13,624 bases of DNA, from contig URZD01000038.1 in the NCBI GenBank assembly GCA_900552305.1, positions 1 to 13,624 on the forward strand, in the 5' to 3' direction. The first letter of the stretch is position 1. Each line of letters begins with the position of its first letter. Both the position numbers and the translations under genes were made by a program. Of this stretch, positions 1 to 6,702 are shown one piece after another. The stretch is from an uncultured Eubacteriales bacterium (GTDB taxonomy: Bacteria; Bacillota; Clostridia; Monoglobales; Monoglobaceae). The notes under the pieces are model-generated. The model searched no databases. It was not told the DNA's origin and was given only the letters and a program-made list of their open reading frames with translations.

Positions 1-2
1 AA

Positions 3-44
3 TTGATCGGCAAAATGAAAAGCGCGGATTTGCTTGAATTATAG
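3..44 (+). CDS. possible C-terminal tail of an upstream gene (partial)
   Basis: Reading frame 3 is open from the window edge to a TAG at 42-44 and gives the 13 residues LIGKMKSADLLEL. Codons such as GGC, GCG, CTT and GAA fit the local usage, and a strong terminator-like hairpin follows about 55 bases later, as expected downstream of a gene end. The fragment is too short to assign to a family, and the call is an inference from position only. Confidence 0.3.
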   Translation: MIGKMKSADLLEL

Positions 45-99
45 ACAAGTCGGCTTTTATAATTGCGGTAAAATAAATTTTTCTGTTAGGTTTTTATGT

Positions 100-146
100 A
101 ATAAAACAGCAGCACGGATTTTAAATCCGTACTGCTGTTTTATTTT
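100..146. terminator. bidirectional terminator-like hairpin
   Basis: Two 22-base arms (100-121 and 123-144) are inverted copies of each other with one C/A mismatch on the plus strand, which becomes a G-U wobble in minus-strand RNA. Both ends are A/T rich, so T-runs follow the GC core in either direction. It lies downstream of the HPr gene (minus) and of whatever plus-strand gene ends near position 44, so it probably ends both transcripts. Confidence 0.75.
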
Positions 147-247
147 GCACGTGTCTAAATTAATGAGGGTATATGCCCGTGTTTTTGCCCGCTGCACCGC
201 TGTTAAATTTGCCATAATATTGAGCTGTCGCTGCCGGTAAAAACGAT

Positions 248-505
248 TTAAAGATTGGTTTTAAGAAATTCGGAAAGCTCTTTCGTGGCTTTTTCCTCAT
301 CGCTTCCGCTGACCGATACGGAAACAGTGTCGCCGTTTTTGGCACCGAGCGACATAACGGAAAAAATCTTTTTTGCATCGACGGATTTTTTGTCGAGGCG
401 TATTGTGATTTCTGACTCAAATTCAGACGCTTTTTTGACTAAAAGTCCCGCGGGGCGGGCGTGGATGCCGTTTTCGTCCGTAATCGTGTATATAAATTCC
501 TTCAT
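248..505 (-). CDS. ptsH: HPr-family phosphocarrier protein, Ser46 replaced by Lys
   Basis: An 85-residue cytoplasmic phosphocarrier of the sugar phosphotransferase system, the normal length for HPr. The active-site block GIHARPA places the phosphorylatable histidine exactly at residue 15 with the conserved Arg17 and Pro18. The second signature, AKKIFSVMSLGA, aligns without gaps to the Ser46 region of Bacillus HPr, but residue 46 is Lys (AAG) instead of the serine that HPr kinase modifies in Firmicutes. The ATG at 503-505 has a good ribosome binding site (AAGGAGA). The gene stands alone, divergent from gpr and with no enzyme I gene beside it. Family membership is certain; whether it is the main ptsH or an HPr-like paralogue specialised for something other than catabolite repression cannot be told from here. 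Confidence 0.93.
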   Translation of the reverse strand: MKEFIYTITDENGIHARPAGLLVKKASEFESEITIRLDKKSVDAKKIFSVMSLGAKNGDTVSVSVSGSDEEKATKELSEFLKTNL

Positions 506-536
506 GATTTTTTTCTCCTTCCTTTTTTATATATTT

Positions 537-542
537 AGTATA
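537..542 (-). promoter_or_regulatory. possible -10 box for the HPr gene
   Basis: On the minus strand TATACT lies about 32 bases upstream of the HPr ATG. The nearest -35-like hexamer, TTGAAA, is only 14 bases away, so the match is partial and the call is tentative. Confidence 0.35.
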
Positions 543-630
543 CCCCGGAAAAATTATTTCAATTTTCCGAAATACTTTTATTTTGCAAATAAACGGGAAC
601 AATATATACAAAAAGAAGGGAATTGATAAA

Positions 631-1611
631 ATGGCGTTTAATGCAAGAACAGACCTTGCGGTCGAGGCACGCGAGATGTATATAGAAAGCTCTGCGGCAA
701 CCGAAACGGAGGGCGTGGAGGCAGAGGAGGAAAGCACGGACGGCGGAATACTGATAACAAGAGTGCGGATAACCGACAAAGACGGAGAAAAAAAGCTCGG
801 CAAAAATATGGGAACATATATAACAATAGATATGCCGAGCGATCTGACTGATAAGCAGTCGGTTTATGAGGACGCGTGCCGCGTCTGTGCAAAGGAACTT
901 TCGGCACTTATCAGGCTGAACAGGGACGATACGGTTTTGGTTATCGGACTTGGAAACTGGAACATTACCGCCGATGCTCTCGGTCCCAAAACCGTAAAAT
1001 CGGTTTTGATTACGCGGCATTTGATTGAGTATATGCCGGAGGAAATCGACAGCCGCCTGCGCCCGGTCTGCGCGGTGTCGCCGGGCGTACTCGGAATAAC
1101 CGGGGTCGAAACGGCGGAGATTGTCCTCGGACTTACGGAGCGTGTAAAACCGTCACTGATAATAGCGATAGACGCGCTGTGCTCGCGGCGAATGGAGCGC
1201 GTCAACAGCACAATCCAAATTACCGACACAGGAATAACGCCGGGCGCGGGAATAGGCAACAGACGGCTCGCACTCGACCAAAAAACGCTTAATGTCCCGG
1301 TTATCGCGATAGGCGTTCCGACCGTTGTGGACGCCGCAACCATTACGTCAGACACGATAGAGCTGATTTTGGAGGAGCTGAAGCTGAACGCGGGCGAGGG
1401 GAAACCTCTGTATAAAATCCTTAAAACCGTATCGGATGAGGACAAGTACGGACTGATAAAGGAGGTGCTGACGGCGGACTACGGCAATTTTGTAGTAACG
1501 CCCAAGGAGGTCGATACGGTGGTTGACGAGATTTCCGGGGTAATAGCAAACGGCATTAACATTGCCCTTCACGAGGGCGTTACGCTTGCGGATATAGACC
1601 GATACAGGTGA
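631..1611 (+). CDS. gpr: germination protease GPR (spore protease, family A25)
   Basis: Endopeptidase that degrades the small acid-soluble spore proteins in the first minutes of germination; it is made as a zymogen in the forespore. The 326-residue product begins MAFNARTDLAVEA, the family N-terminal signature. The two family aspartates are visible as D115 (TADALGP) and D181 (IAIDALCSR); their spacing of 66 residues equals that of D127 and D193 in the Bacillus megaterium enzyme. The ATG at 631 is chosen because GAAGGG lies ten bases upstream; a TTG at 583 would extend it by 16 residues but has no ribosome binding site. This start leaves only a few residues ahead of TDLAVEA, so the zymogen propeptide would be very short. 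I found no convincing sigma-G or sigma-F promoter in the 125-base divergent gap. Confidence 0.95.
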   Translation: MAFNARTDLAVEAREMYIESSAATETEGVEAEEESTDGGILITRVRITDKDGEKKLGKNMGTYITIDMPSDLTDKQSVYEDACRVCAKELSALIRLNRDDTVLVIGLGNWNITADALGPKTVKSVLITRHLIEYMPEEIDSRLRPVCAVSPGVLGITGVETAEIVLGLTERVKPSLIIAIDALCSRRMERVNSTIQITDTGITPGAGIGNRRLALDQKTLNVPVIAIGVPTVVDAATITSDTIELILEELKLNAGEGKPLYKILKTVSDEDKYGLIKEVLTADYGNFVVTPKEVDTVVDEISGVIANGINIALHEGVTLADIDRYR

Positions 1612-1633
1612 TGAAAACGGCTGTTCATATAAT

Positions 1634-1673
1634 AAAAGTGACATTCCGATTTTGTGTGGAGTGTCACTTTTAA
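1634..1673. terminator. hairpin terminator between convergent gpr and SLH gene
   Basis: Arms 1634-1647 and 1658-1671 form a 14-pair stem (one U-G wobble in plus-strand RNA) with a ten-base loop and T-rich flanks on both sides. It sits between gpr (plus) and the SLH gene (minus), so it likely serves both. Confidence 0.8.
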
Positions 1674-1705
1674 TTTACATTTGCGACGCCGAGCGGCGGA
1701 AAAAT

Positions 1706-2368
1706 CTAATTTTTGCCGTCAAGCTTTATCCTCAGCGTTTCAAGCGGGAAACCGCTGACTGTGCCGTCAAGAACTACAAATTCATCCGCATCCTCACTGC
1801 CTTTTGCGTGGTCGTTCATCTTCATAAGCGGAATGTCCAAAGCCTTTGAAAGCATAATTGCCGCATCGTTTCGCGTCGCGCTTTGGGCGGGCGCAAGAGC
1901 CAAGCCTGCGGTAAGTCCGAGCCGTGCGGCGGTCGCGTTATATCCCGCGGGGAATCCGCCGGTTGAAACAGCCATTGGTGAATAACCGATAAGGCTGACA
2001 ATCATTTTTACAGTTTCCTCGTTTGTGACGTTCATTTCGGGGTTGAAAAATCCGTTTTCATCGCCGACAACAAGTCCCGCGTCCCTTGCGGCGCAGATAT
2101 ATGCGTATGCCCAGTGGGCGGGAGTGACATCAGGAAAGGCGGAAGCATCGGTACTGCCTTCGGCGGAAAGACCTCCGGCAACGCAAAGCATCTTTGCAAG
2201 CTCCGCGCGGGTTATCGGACTTTCCGTATTAAGGTTTCCGTTTTCGTCACCAACCATAATACCGAGCCTTGAAAGGTCGGCTTTTTGCTCGTCGGTAATT
2301 TCGAGCGCGGAAACAGAGAGTGTGCAAATCATAAATATTACAGTAATTAAGCTGACAAATTTTTTCAT
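1706..2368 (-). CDS. small secreted SLH-domain protein
   Basis: A 220-residue exported protein. Residues 1-21 are a signal peptide (MKKF, hydrophobic core, SVSA before the likely cleavage). The rest is mostly SLH repeats, which bind secondary cell-wall polymer: unit 1 about residues 28-64 (LGIMVGDENGNLN, ITRAELAKML), unit 2 about 78-128 (FPDVTPAHWAYAYI, GLVVGDENGFFNP), and a degenerate unit 3 about 139-178. A short charged tail follows with no recognisable domain. The ATG has AGGAGG (plus-strand CCTCCT at 2377-2382) eight bases upstream. The gene starts 30 bases after the BlaR1-like gene stops, with no terminator between them, so it is probably the third gene of that operon and under BlaI control. 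No enzymatic domain is seen; a role at the cell envelope is inferred. Confidence 0.9.
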   Translation of the reverse strand: MKKFVSLITVIFMICTLSVSALEITDEQKADLSRLGIMVGDENGNLNTESPITRAELAKMLCVAGGLSAEGSTDASAFPDVTPAHWAYAYICAARDAGLVVGDENGFFNPEMNVTNEETVKMIVSLIGYSPMAVSTGGFPAGYNATAARLGLTAGLALAPAQSATRNDAAIMLSKALDIPLMKMNDHAKGSEDADEFVVLDGTVSGFPLETLRIKLDGKN

Positions 2369-2398
2369 TTTTAAATCCTCCTGTGTATAAAAATTTTT

Positions 2399-3946
2399 TT
2401 ACAAAACCGTATAGCTGCCTTCGATTTTCCAGTCGAAACCTGTCAGGCATTTCAAAGTTATGTCATAAGACGTGTCGGGGTCAAAGCCGTCAAACACATT
2501 AACCGTATTGCCTGCTGCGGGAACGCGGACGGCGCTGATGAACGCCGCGCTTTGCGAATCGTAAAATGAAAGCTCGACAATGCTTTCCGCATTAAGATTA
2601 AACATAACGGCTATGTTGCCGGAGCTGTCGCATCTTATGCTGCGGACGCTGCTTGCGCAGCCGTTTGTGTAGCTTAATGTGTTTGTTATGCCGTTGACGT
2701 GCCGCGGTATATCCTCCGCGGAATCCGTCTCGGAAACAGGCAGCGGCTCCGCTGCGGAAACTTCGGCATTGTTCACGGCGGAGCTTTCCGTATTTGCGGG
2801 AGTTTCCGCGTTCGAATTTTCGGGGAGCGGCGGCAAATCCGCCGTGTTTTCGGCATCGCTGTGCGCCGCGTTGGTGCTGTTGTTTTCACTGTGTGCCGTG
2901 TTTACCCTATTGTTCGTGCTGTCGGACGGTTTTATCAGCGAATCGCTTGCGGCGGTAACACTTTTAAAAATTTCGGTCGGAGCTTGCCGCTTCGGAAAAA
3001 CCGTGCCGCGCAGTACCCCTCCCGCGAATACGCTTGTTGAGAGCAAAAATATTCCGAAGATAACCGAAAACGCCGTAATCGGCATATGGATAAGCCGCCG
3101 ATTGCCGATTAGTTGTATGCGGCGCAGCATGGTGCGTTTGCTCCCCGATATTCCGACAGCCTGCGCGTTTCTTTGGACAAACGAATGTTCAAGCATATCA
3201 AGAATCAGCCGCATATAGCGAGCTTGTTCCTGCGCCGCAAGACCGCGCATTACCGCACAGTCACAGGAAACCTCGCAGGCTTCATCGGCTTTTTTGCGAA
3301 ACATGTACACGAACGGATTAAACCAGTGAACACTTGCGGCGAGTGTGGCAAGCCATTTGAATACGGTGTCGTGCCGCCGATAGTGCGTCAGCTCATGCGC
3401 GAGTAGCAGACCGAGCGAATCCGAGCCGAGAGCGTCCTCCGGAAGAATAAGTATCGGTTTTATATAGCCGATAAGTATGGGCGAATCAAGCATTTTTGTA
3501 CACCGCACGTCAAGCCGTTTCGGGATATTTTCGCAAGCAGTGCATTTCTGCGAGTGCCGATACACCGTTCTTCTGAAAATAACATACTTAACCGCTTTTA
3601 CGGAAAAAATCAAAACAGCAGCCGTGAGCCATACAACGCTTGCGGCTTGCCGAATTTTCGGCATAATGTGCGGCTGTGCACTTTTTTGCGGTTCGTATTT
3701 TAAAACCGAGCCGCGGATTATCTCGGTTTTTTCGTATACCTGCTGCACCGGAGTATCGGGAGCAAAGCGTGTAATGCAAAGCGGCTGCGGCAGCAGCATG
3801 ACCGCGAGTACGGCAATCCAAAGGCAGTATTGCCATGTCGGACTGAATACGCGGCGGCTTATCGGCTCAAAGCAAAGAAGAACGATTCCGAGCATTGTGC
3901 CTACAGCCGATGCGATAAGAATGTAGAAAAACAACCGCTCAATCAT
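2399..3946 (-). CDS. BlaR1/MecR1-family sensor metalloprotease (M56), atypical C-terminus
   Basis: Membrane-embedded zinc protease of the BlaR1/MecR1 type, which inactivates its partner repressor on sensing an envelope signal. From the chosen start the protein has 515 residues: membrane segments near 5-25, 38-58 and 102-124; zinc motif HELTH at 184-188 with the downstream ADEACEVSCD (E222 the likely third ligand); a fourth membrane segment near 288-309; then an extracellular Ser/Asn/Ala/Glu-rich linker, about 325-415, and a final domain of about 100 residues (416-515) with beta-type alternation and Cys430, Cys439 and Cys500. The penicillin-binding domain of BlaR1, about 250 residues with SxxK, is absent. 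An Arg-Arg pair at 283-284 lies where BlaR1 self-cleavage is known, though function here is unproven. The ATG at 3944-3946 overlaps the blaI stop by eight bases; an upstream start at 3979 inside blaI is less likely. Confidence 0.9.
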   Translation of the reverse strand: MIERLFFYILIASAVGTMLGIVLLCFEPISRRVFSPTWQYCLWIAVLAVMLLPQPLCITRFAPDTPVQQVYEKTEIIRGSVLKYEPQKSAQPHIMPKIRQAASVVWLTAAVLIFSVKAVKYVIFRRTVYRHSQKCTACENIPKRLDVRCTKMLDSPILIGYIKPILILPEDALGSDSLGLLLAHELTHYRRHDTVFKWLATLAASVHWFNPFVYMFRKKADEACEVSCDCAVMRGLAAQEQARYMRLILDMLEHSFVQRNAQAVGISGSKRTMLRRIQLIGNRRLIHMPITAFSVIFGIFLLSTSVFAGGVLRGTVFPKRQAPTEIFKSVTAASDSLIKPSDSTNNRVNTAHSENNSTNAAHSDAENTADLPPLPENSNAETPANTESSAVNNAEVSAAEPLPVSETDSAEDIPRHVNGITNTLSYTNGCASSVRSIRCDSSGNIAVMFNLNAESIVELSFYDSQSAAFISAVRVPAAGNTVNVFDGFDPDTSYDITLKCLTGFDWKIEGSYTVL

Positions 3947-4331
3947 GGTGGTTTCCGCCTTCCTCAATTCGCTTTTCAAGCAGGTCGCGCAGTTCCGTCA
4001 TGTCGGCGGCGGTAAGTTTGTCGCTGCTGAAAAGCGCCGCGGCAAGAGTTTTGACCGAGCCGTCATAAAGCCTGCTTATAAAGCGTTTCGTCTGCGCGTT
4101 TACATACTCCGTCTTGCTGATAAGCGGCGAGTAATAGAAGGTCTTGCCGACCCTTTCCGACTTAACCGCGCCTTTTTCCTTCATGCGCCCGAGCAGAGTC
4201 GCCGTTGTACTGTAATTGCGCGGACTGCCGCCTGAATAATCGCATATTTCCTGAGTCTTAGCGGGCTTGCACAAATCCCATAATATTTGGATGATTTCAA
4301 GCTCCGCTCTGCTGATTTCCTTTTCCGCCAT
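3939..4331 (-). CDS. blaI: BlaI/MecI-family transcriptional repressor
   Basis: A 130-residue winged-helix repressor, the usual BlaI/MecI/CopY length. Residues 5-70 form the DNA-binding domain (ISRAELEIIQILWDL, then NYSTTATLLGRMKEKGAV as the recognition region, and FYYSPLISKTEY as the wing end); the helical C-terminal half provides dimerisation. The L100-F101 pair lies where partner proteases cut staphylococcal BlaI and MecI (Asn101-Phe102), so cleavage there is plausible. The ATG has AAAGGAGG nine bases upstream. The gene is first in the operon with the M56 protease (eight-base overlap) and probably the SLH gene. Two inverted repeats of the BlaI operator type cover its promoter, implying autorepression. 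What induces it is unknown; beta-lactam sensing is not supported, given the partner's missing penicillin-binding domain. Confidence 0.93.
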   Translation of the reverse strand: MAEKEISRAELEIIQILWDLCKPAKTQEICDYSGGSPRNYSTTATLLGRMKEKGAVKSERVGKTFYYSPLISKTEYVNAQTKRFISRLYDGSVKTLAAALFSSDKLTAADMTELRDLLEKRIEEGGNHHD

Positions 4332-4358
4332 GTTGTCAATCCTCCTTTAAAACAAGTT

Positions 4359-4370
4359 TTACATATGTAA
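4359..4370. promoter_or_regulatory. BlaI-type operator 2 (downstream of the start of transcription)
   Basis: A perfect 12-base palindrome, TTACATATGTAA, contains the TACA/TGTA halves typical of BlaI/MecI operators. It is centred 24 bases from operator 1 and lies between the promoter and the blaI ribosome binding site. Confidence 0.75.
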
Positions 4371-4379
4371 TACATTTAT

Positions 4380-4408
4380 ATTTTACAACTGTAAAACTTA
4401 TTTGTCAA
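4380..4408 (-). promoter_or_regulatory. sigma-A promoter of the blaI operon
   Basis: On the minus strand TTGACA (plus 4403-4408) is followed after exactly 17 bases by TAAAAT (plus 4380-4385). It is the only strong promoter upstream of blaI and is overlapped by operator 1. Confidence 0.85.
4381..4396. promoter_or_regulatory. BlaI-type operator 1, overlapping the -10 box
   Basis: TTTTACA-AC-TGTAAAA is a perfect dyad with seven-base arms and a two-base centre, matching the TACAnnTGTA core of BlaI/MecI operators. It covers most of the -10 hexamer and part of the spacer, so bound repressor would block polymerase. Confidence 0.8.
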
Positions 4409-4436
4409 GAGGTTTTTAAAAAATTTTTTTATACAT

Positions 4437-4474
4437 GCAAAAAAAAGAGGATGTAAAAACTGATTTTTACATCC
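4437..4474 (-). terminator. rho-independent terminator of the G5/3D gene
   Basis: An 11-pair perfect stem (4449-4459 with 4464-4474, loop of four) is followed on the minus strand by a run of eight T. It lies about 28 bases past the yabE-like stop codon and isolates that gene from the blaI promoter. Confidence 0.88.
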
Positions 4475-4501
4475 CCAAACAAGTGATATTTAATTCATCA
4501 T

Positions 4502-5584
4502 TTAGTTTAAAATATAGACCTTGACGCTGCGCCGACCAAAGCCGAGGGCCTCGGCGCGGGTATTAAAGCAGAGGTCGATTCTGTTTCCCTTTATCGCGCT
4601 GCCGGTGTCTGCTGCAACCGCGGTACCGTAAACATAGGATCCGTCGGCGCTTTCGATATACATTCTTGTTCCGAGCGGGATAACGGACGGATCAACCGCA
4701 ACAACGCCCTTTACCGCCGCCGCGCCGGTTGCCGTCACGCCGTATCCGGAGTGTGACGCGCTTTTGCCGCAGCTTGACGCATCGTATGCGCTGGCGTTCG
4801 CCGTGATTACCCTGCTGTATGCCAGATTTCCGCTACGCGAGGTCTGTATTGCGCCCGCAGAGGCAATCTGATAATGTTCTATCTTTTTGCGCGGCCCAAT
4901 CTCCTTTACCTGTTCGACAGGCTCGGAGACAACCTCCTCGCTGATTTTCTCGCGCGCAACCTCGATTCCGTCCTCGTATGCGATACGGTACGAAACCTTT
5001 TTCTCACCGGTTTTGCCTTCCTGAACCAGCTTTTGCTGACCGCTTGCAAGGCTTTTGTTGATTTTTTCCTTGCACTCGTACGGAATTTCCTCGCTTATTT
5101 CAACAATATCCTGCGAGGTGCGTATGAGCGTAATTTCCGTGTTTGCCGAGATTTCGTCATAAAAGCCCGGCGTGGTTTTGTCTGTATCCTTTGCGTTCAG
5201 ACCAAGCTCGGCAAGAGCCTCGCCCACTGTGTGTTTTGTCGTTCTGTACTCTTTTCTTTCGCCCATTTCGGTCACTCCGACCGTAAATGCTCTGTATATC
5301 TCTATTGTCATATTGTCCCTGATGCGGCTGTCCCTTTCGACATTCAGCTTGTCGCCGTCGTAAAGCGCAATTCCGTTTGATTCAAGAACATCGTCAACAT
5401 ATCTTTTAAATGTAGTAACTTCTTTTGAAGAATTTTCCCCGTCCGCAATGGTAACTCTTTTGCTTGCCGCATAAACGCCGCCTACTGCGGTGACAATTCC
5501 GAAAACCGCGAGAGCGGCAACGAGGATAATTCTTCTGGCTGATGAGGATATGTCAAACTTTCTATCCTTCAGACCGTTTATCAT
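4502..5584 (-). CDS. yabE: YabE-type cell-wall protein: DUF348 x2, G5 and 3D domains
   Basis: A 360-residue surface protein, likely a peptidoglycan-remodelling enzyme of the resuscitation/YabE/YocH group. Residues 17-41 are an uncleaved anchor or signal segment. Two DUF348 units follow (about 44-100 and 101-155), then a G5 domain (about 156-230, with KTGEKKVSYRIAYEDGIEV) and a C-terminal 3D domain (about 258-360). The three family aspartates are D298 (AVDPSVIPLG), D326 (AADTGSAIKG) and D337 (RIDLCF), the presumed lytic transglycosylase-like active site. The ATG at 5582-5584 has AGAGGTGAT just upstream. It is a single-gene unit with its own promoter and terminator. In Bacillus subtilis yabE lies a few genes from yabB and yabC; here it is divergent from and adjacent to the equivalents. 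The lytic specificity is not shown by the sequence. Confidence 0.93.
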   Translation of the reverse strand: MINGLKDRKFDISSSARRIILVAALAVFGIVTAVGGVYAASKRVTIADGENSSKEVTTFKRYVDDVLESNGIALYDGDKLNVERDSRIRDNMTIEIYRAFTVGVTEMGERKEYRTTKHTVGEALAELGLNAKDTDKTTPGFYDEISANTEITLIRTSQDIVEISEEIPYECKEKINKSLASGQQKLVQEGKTGEKKVSYRIAYEDGIEVAREKISEEVVSEPVEQVKEIGPRKKIEHYQIASAGAIQTSRSGNLAYSRVITANASAYDASSCGKSASHSGYGVTATGAAAVKGVVAVDPSVIPLGTRMYIESADGSYVYGTAVAADTGSAIKGNRIDLCFNTRAEALGFGRRSVKVYILN

Positions 5585-5601
5585 CCAATCACCTCTGTTT
5601 G

Positions 5602-5622
5602 GTTGTGCTTTTTAAACACAAC
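5602..5622. repeat. small inverted repeat in the yabE 5' leader
   Basis: GTTGTG at 5602-5607 is inverted as CACAAC at 5617-5622, giving a six-pair stem just upstream of the ribosome binding site in the short leader. It does not cover the Shine-Dalgarno bases, and a regulatory role is only possible. Confidence 0.3.
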
Positions 5623-5644
5623 GTTTTTATAAAAATACAAGTTG

Positions 5645-5673
5645 ATTATATACCTTTTATGGCAAAAAGTCAA
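5645..5673 (-). promoter_or_regulatory. sigma-A promoter of the yabE-like gene
   Basis: On the minus strand TTGACT (plus 5668-5673) and TATAAT (plus 5645-5650) are separated by 17 bases, giving a leader of about 55 bases. Confidence 0.85.
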
Positions 5674-5833
5674 ATTTGATTATTCGGAATTAAATTCTTT
5701 CACCTCTTTTGACTTTGCGTGACCGCCTCTCAATTTGCAAATCGTCCGATTTTTACCGAATTTGCTCCCGAATACTCCTTTTTCCTCCCTTCTATATGTG
5801 ATTTTTCCCAGTTTATGGAAAAAATATTCACTA
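5674..5833. other. gene-free part of the divergent yabE / trmN6 interval
   Basis: The whole gap between the two divergent genes is 313 bases. Its outer parts hold the two promoters; the middle is AT-rich, with purine-rich runs on the minus strand that look like ribosome binding sites but lead to no credible start. I see no RNA gene, riboswitch or convincing small protein here. Confidence 0.5.
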
Positions 5834-5862
5834 TTGAAATTATATAGAAAATTTGATAAAAT
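5834..5862 (+). promoter_or_regulatory. sigma-A promoter of trmN6-rsmI
   Basis: TTGAAA at 5834-5839 and TAAAAT at 5857-5862 are 17 bases apart, in a very AT-rich stretch 36 bases before the trmN6 start. Confidence 0.7.
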
Positions 5863-5897
5863 AGAATAAATAAAAAAGGTTTAGGATTGGTATTTGC

Positions 5898-6650
5898 ATG
5901 AGTAACGATTTTGTATTGCCGCACGAGCGTGTGGACGATTTGCAGCTTAACGGATTAAGGCTTATTCAGAATCCGTCGGGATTCTGTTTCGGCATTGACG
6001 CGGTGCTGCTTTCCGACTTTGCAAAGGGGTCGGTTAAAAAGAACAGCCGTGTGCTTGACCTGTGTACGGGCAACGGCATTGTTCCGATACTGCTTTCGGC
6101 AAAGACTTCTGCGGCGCACATATGCGGGATTGAGATTCAGTCGGAGGTCGCGGAAATGGCGCAGCGGAGCGTACGCCTTAACGGACTTGAAGAAAAAATC
6201 AGCATAGCTGACGGAGATTTGAAAAAAGCGCCCGAGCTGTTCGGAAAAAGCGTTTTTGATAACATAACCTGCAACCCGCCGTATAAGGAGAACATGGGCG
6301 GACTGAAAAATGCAGCCGATACGCTCACGATTGCCCGCCACGAGATTTTTTGCACGCTCGGCGACATAGTTGACGCGGCTGCCGCGTTGCTGAAGCCGGG
6401 CGGAAAGCTCGCTATGATACACCGACCGGAGCGGCTTGCGGACATAATCTGCCTTATGCGCGGCGCAAGAATCGAGCCGAAACGGCTGCGGTTTGTGCAT
6501 CCTTGCGCGGGCAAAACCGCGACAATGATACTGATTGAGGGCGCAAAGCACGGACGTCCCAAGCTGTTTCTTGAACCGCCGCTTTATGTTCATGACGAAA
6601 GCGGGGAATATACCGATGAAATCAATCGGATTTACGGTAGGAACGGTTAG
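5898..6650 (+). CDS. trmN6: tRNA1(Val) adenine(37)-N6-methyltransferase family (TrmN6/YabB)
   Basis: A 250-residue SAM-dependent methyltransferase of the TrmN6/YfiC/YabB group, which modifies A37 of a tRNA. SAM-binding motif I is DLCTGNG at 54-60, and the amino-methyltransferase catalytic motif NPPY is at 126-129. The N-terminus (LNGLRLIQNPSGFCFGIDAVLLSDFA) is typical of the family. The ATG at 5898 is preceded by a moderate ribosome binding site (AGGTTTAGGAT). It is followed after 52 bases by rsmI in the same direction, the same pairing as yabB and yabC in Bacilli, but without the small GIY-YIG gene yazA between them. The substrate is assigned from the family and context, not proved. Confidence 0.88.
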   Translation: MSNDFVLPHERVDDLQLNGLRLIQNPSGFCFGIDAVLLSDFAKGSVKKNSRVLDLCTGNGIVPILLSAKTSAAHICGIEIQSEVAEMAQRSVRLNGLEEKISIADGDLKKAPELFGKSVFDNITCNPPYKENMGGLKNAADTLTIARHEIFCTLGDIVDAAAALLKPGGKLAMIHRPERLADIICLMRGARIEPKRLRFVHPCAGKTATMILIEGAKHGRPKLFLEPPLYVHDESGEYTDEINRIYGRNG

Positions 6651-6687
6651 AAGCCGCGCGAACGCTTTGAAAATAAATTTATGATGC

Positions 6688-6694
6688 AAGGGAG
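6688..6694 (+). promoter_or_regulatory. ribosome binding site deciding the rsmI TTG start
   Basis: AAGGGAG lies eight bases before TTG at 6703. The two ATG triplets at 6681 and 6684 are out of frame, so the TTG is the only start consistent with the conserved N-terminus. Confidence 0.75.
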
Positions 6695-6702
6695 TTTTTA
6701 AT

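Noticed and set aside
506..630. Sigma-G or sigma-F promoter for gpr
   Set aside because: Expected for this gene, but no -35/-10 pair with acceptable match and spacing could be found in the divergent gap.
864..1445. 193-residue minus-strand ORF within gpr
   Set aside because: It lies wholly antisense to a clear gpr, has no ribosome binding site or family motif, and its composition reflects the complementary codons.
4449..4474. TGTAAAA/TTTTACA arms as a third BlaI operator
   Set aside because: The half-sites face the opposite way (TGTA first) and form the stem of an intrinsic terminator with a T-run, which explains them fully.
5730..5924. 64-residue minus-strand ORF in the yabE/trmN6 gap
   Set aside because: It would start within trmN6 on the other strand, crosses the trmN6 promoter and lacks a ribosome binding site; the sequence has no similarity I recognise.
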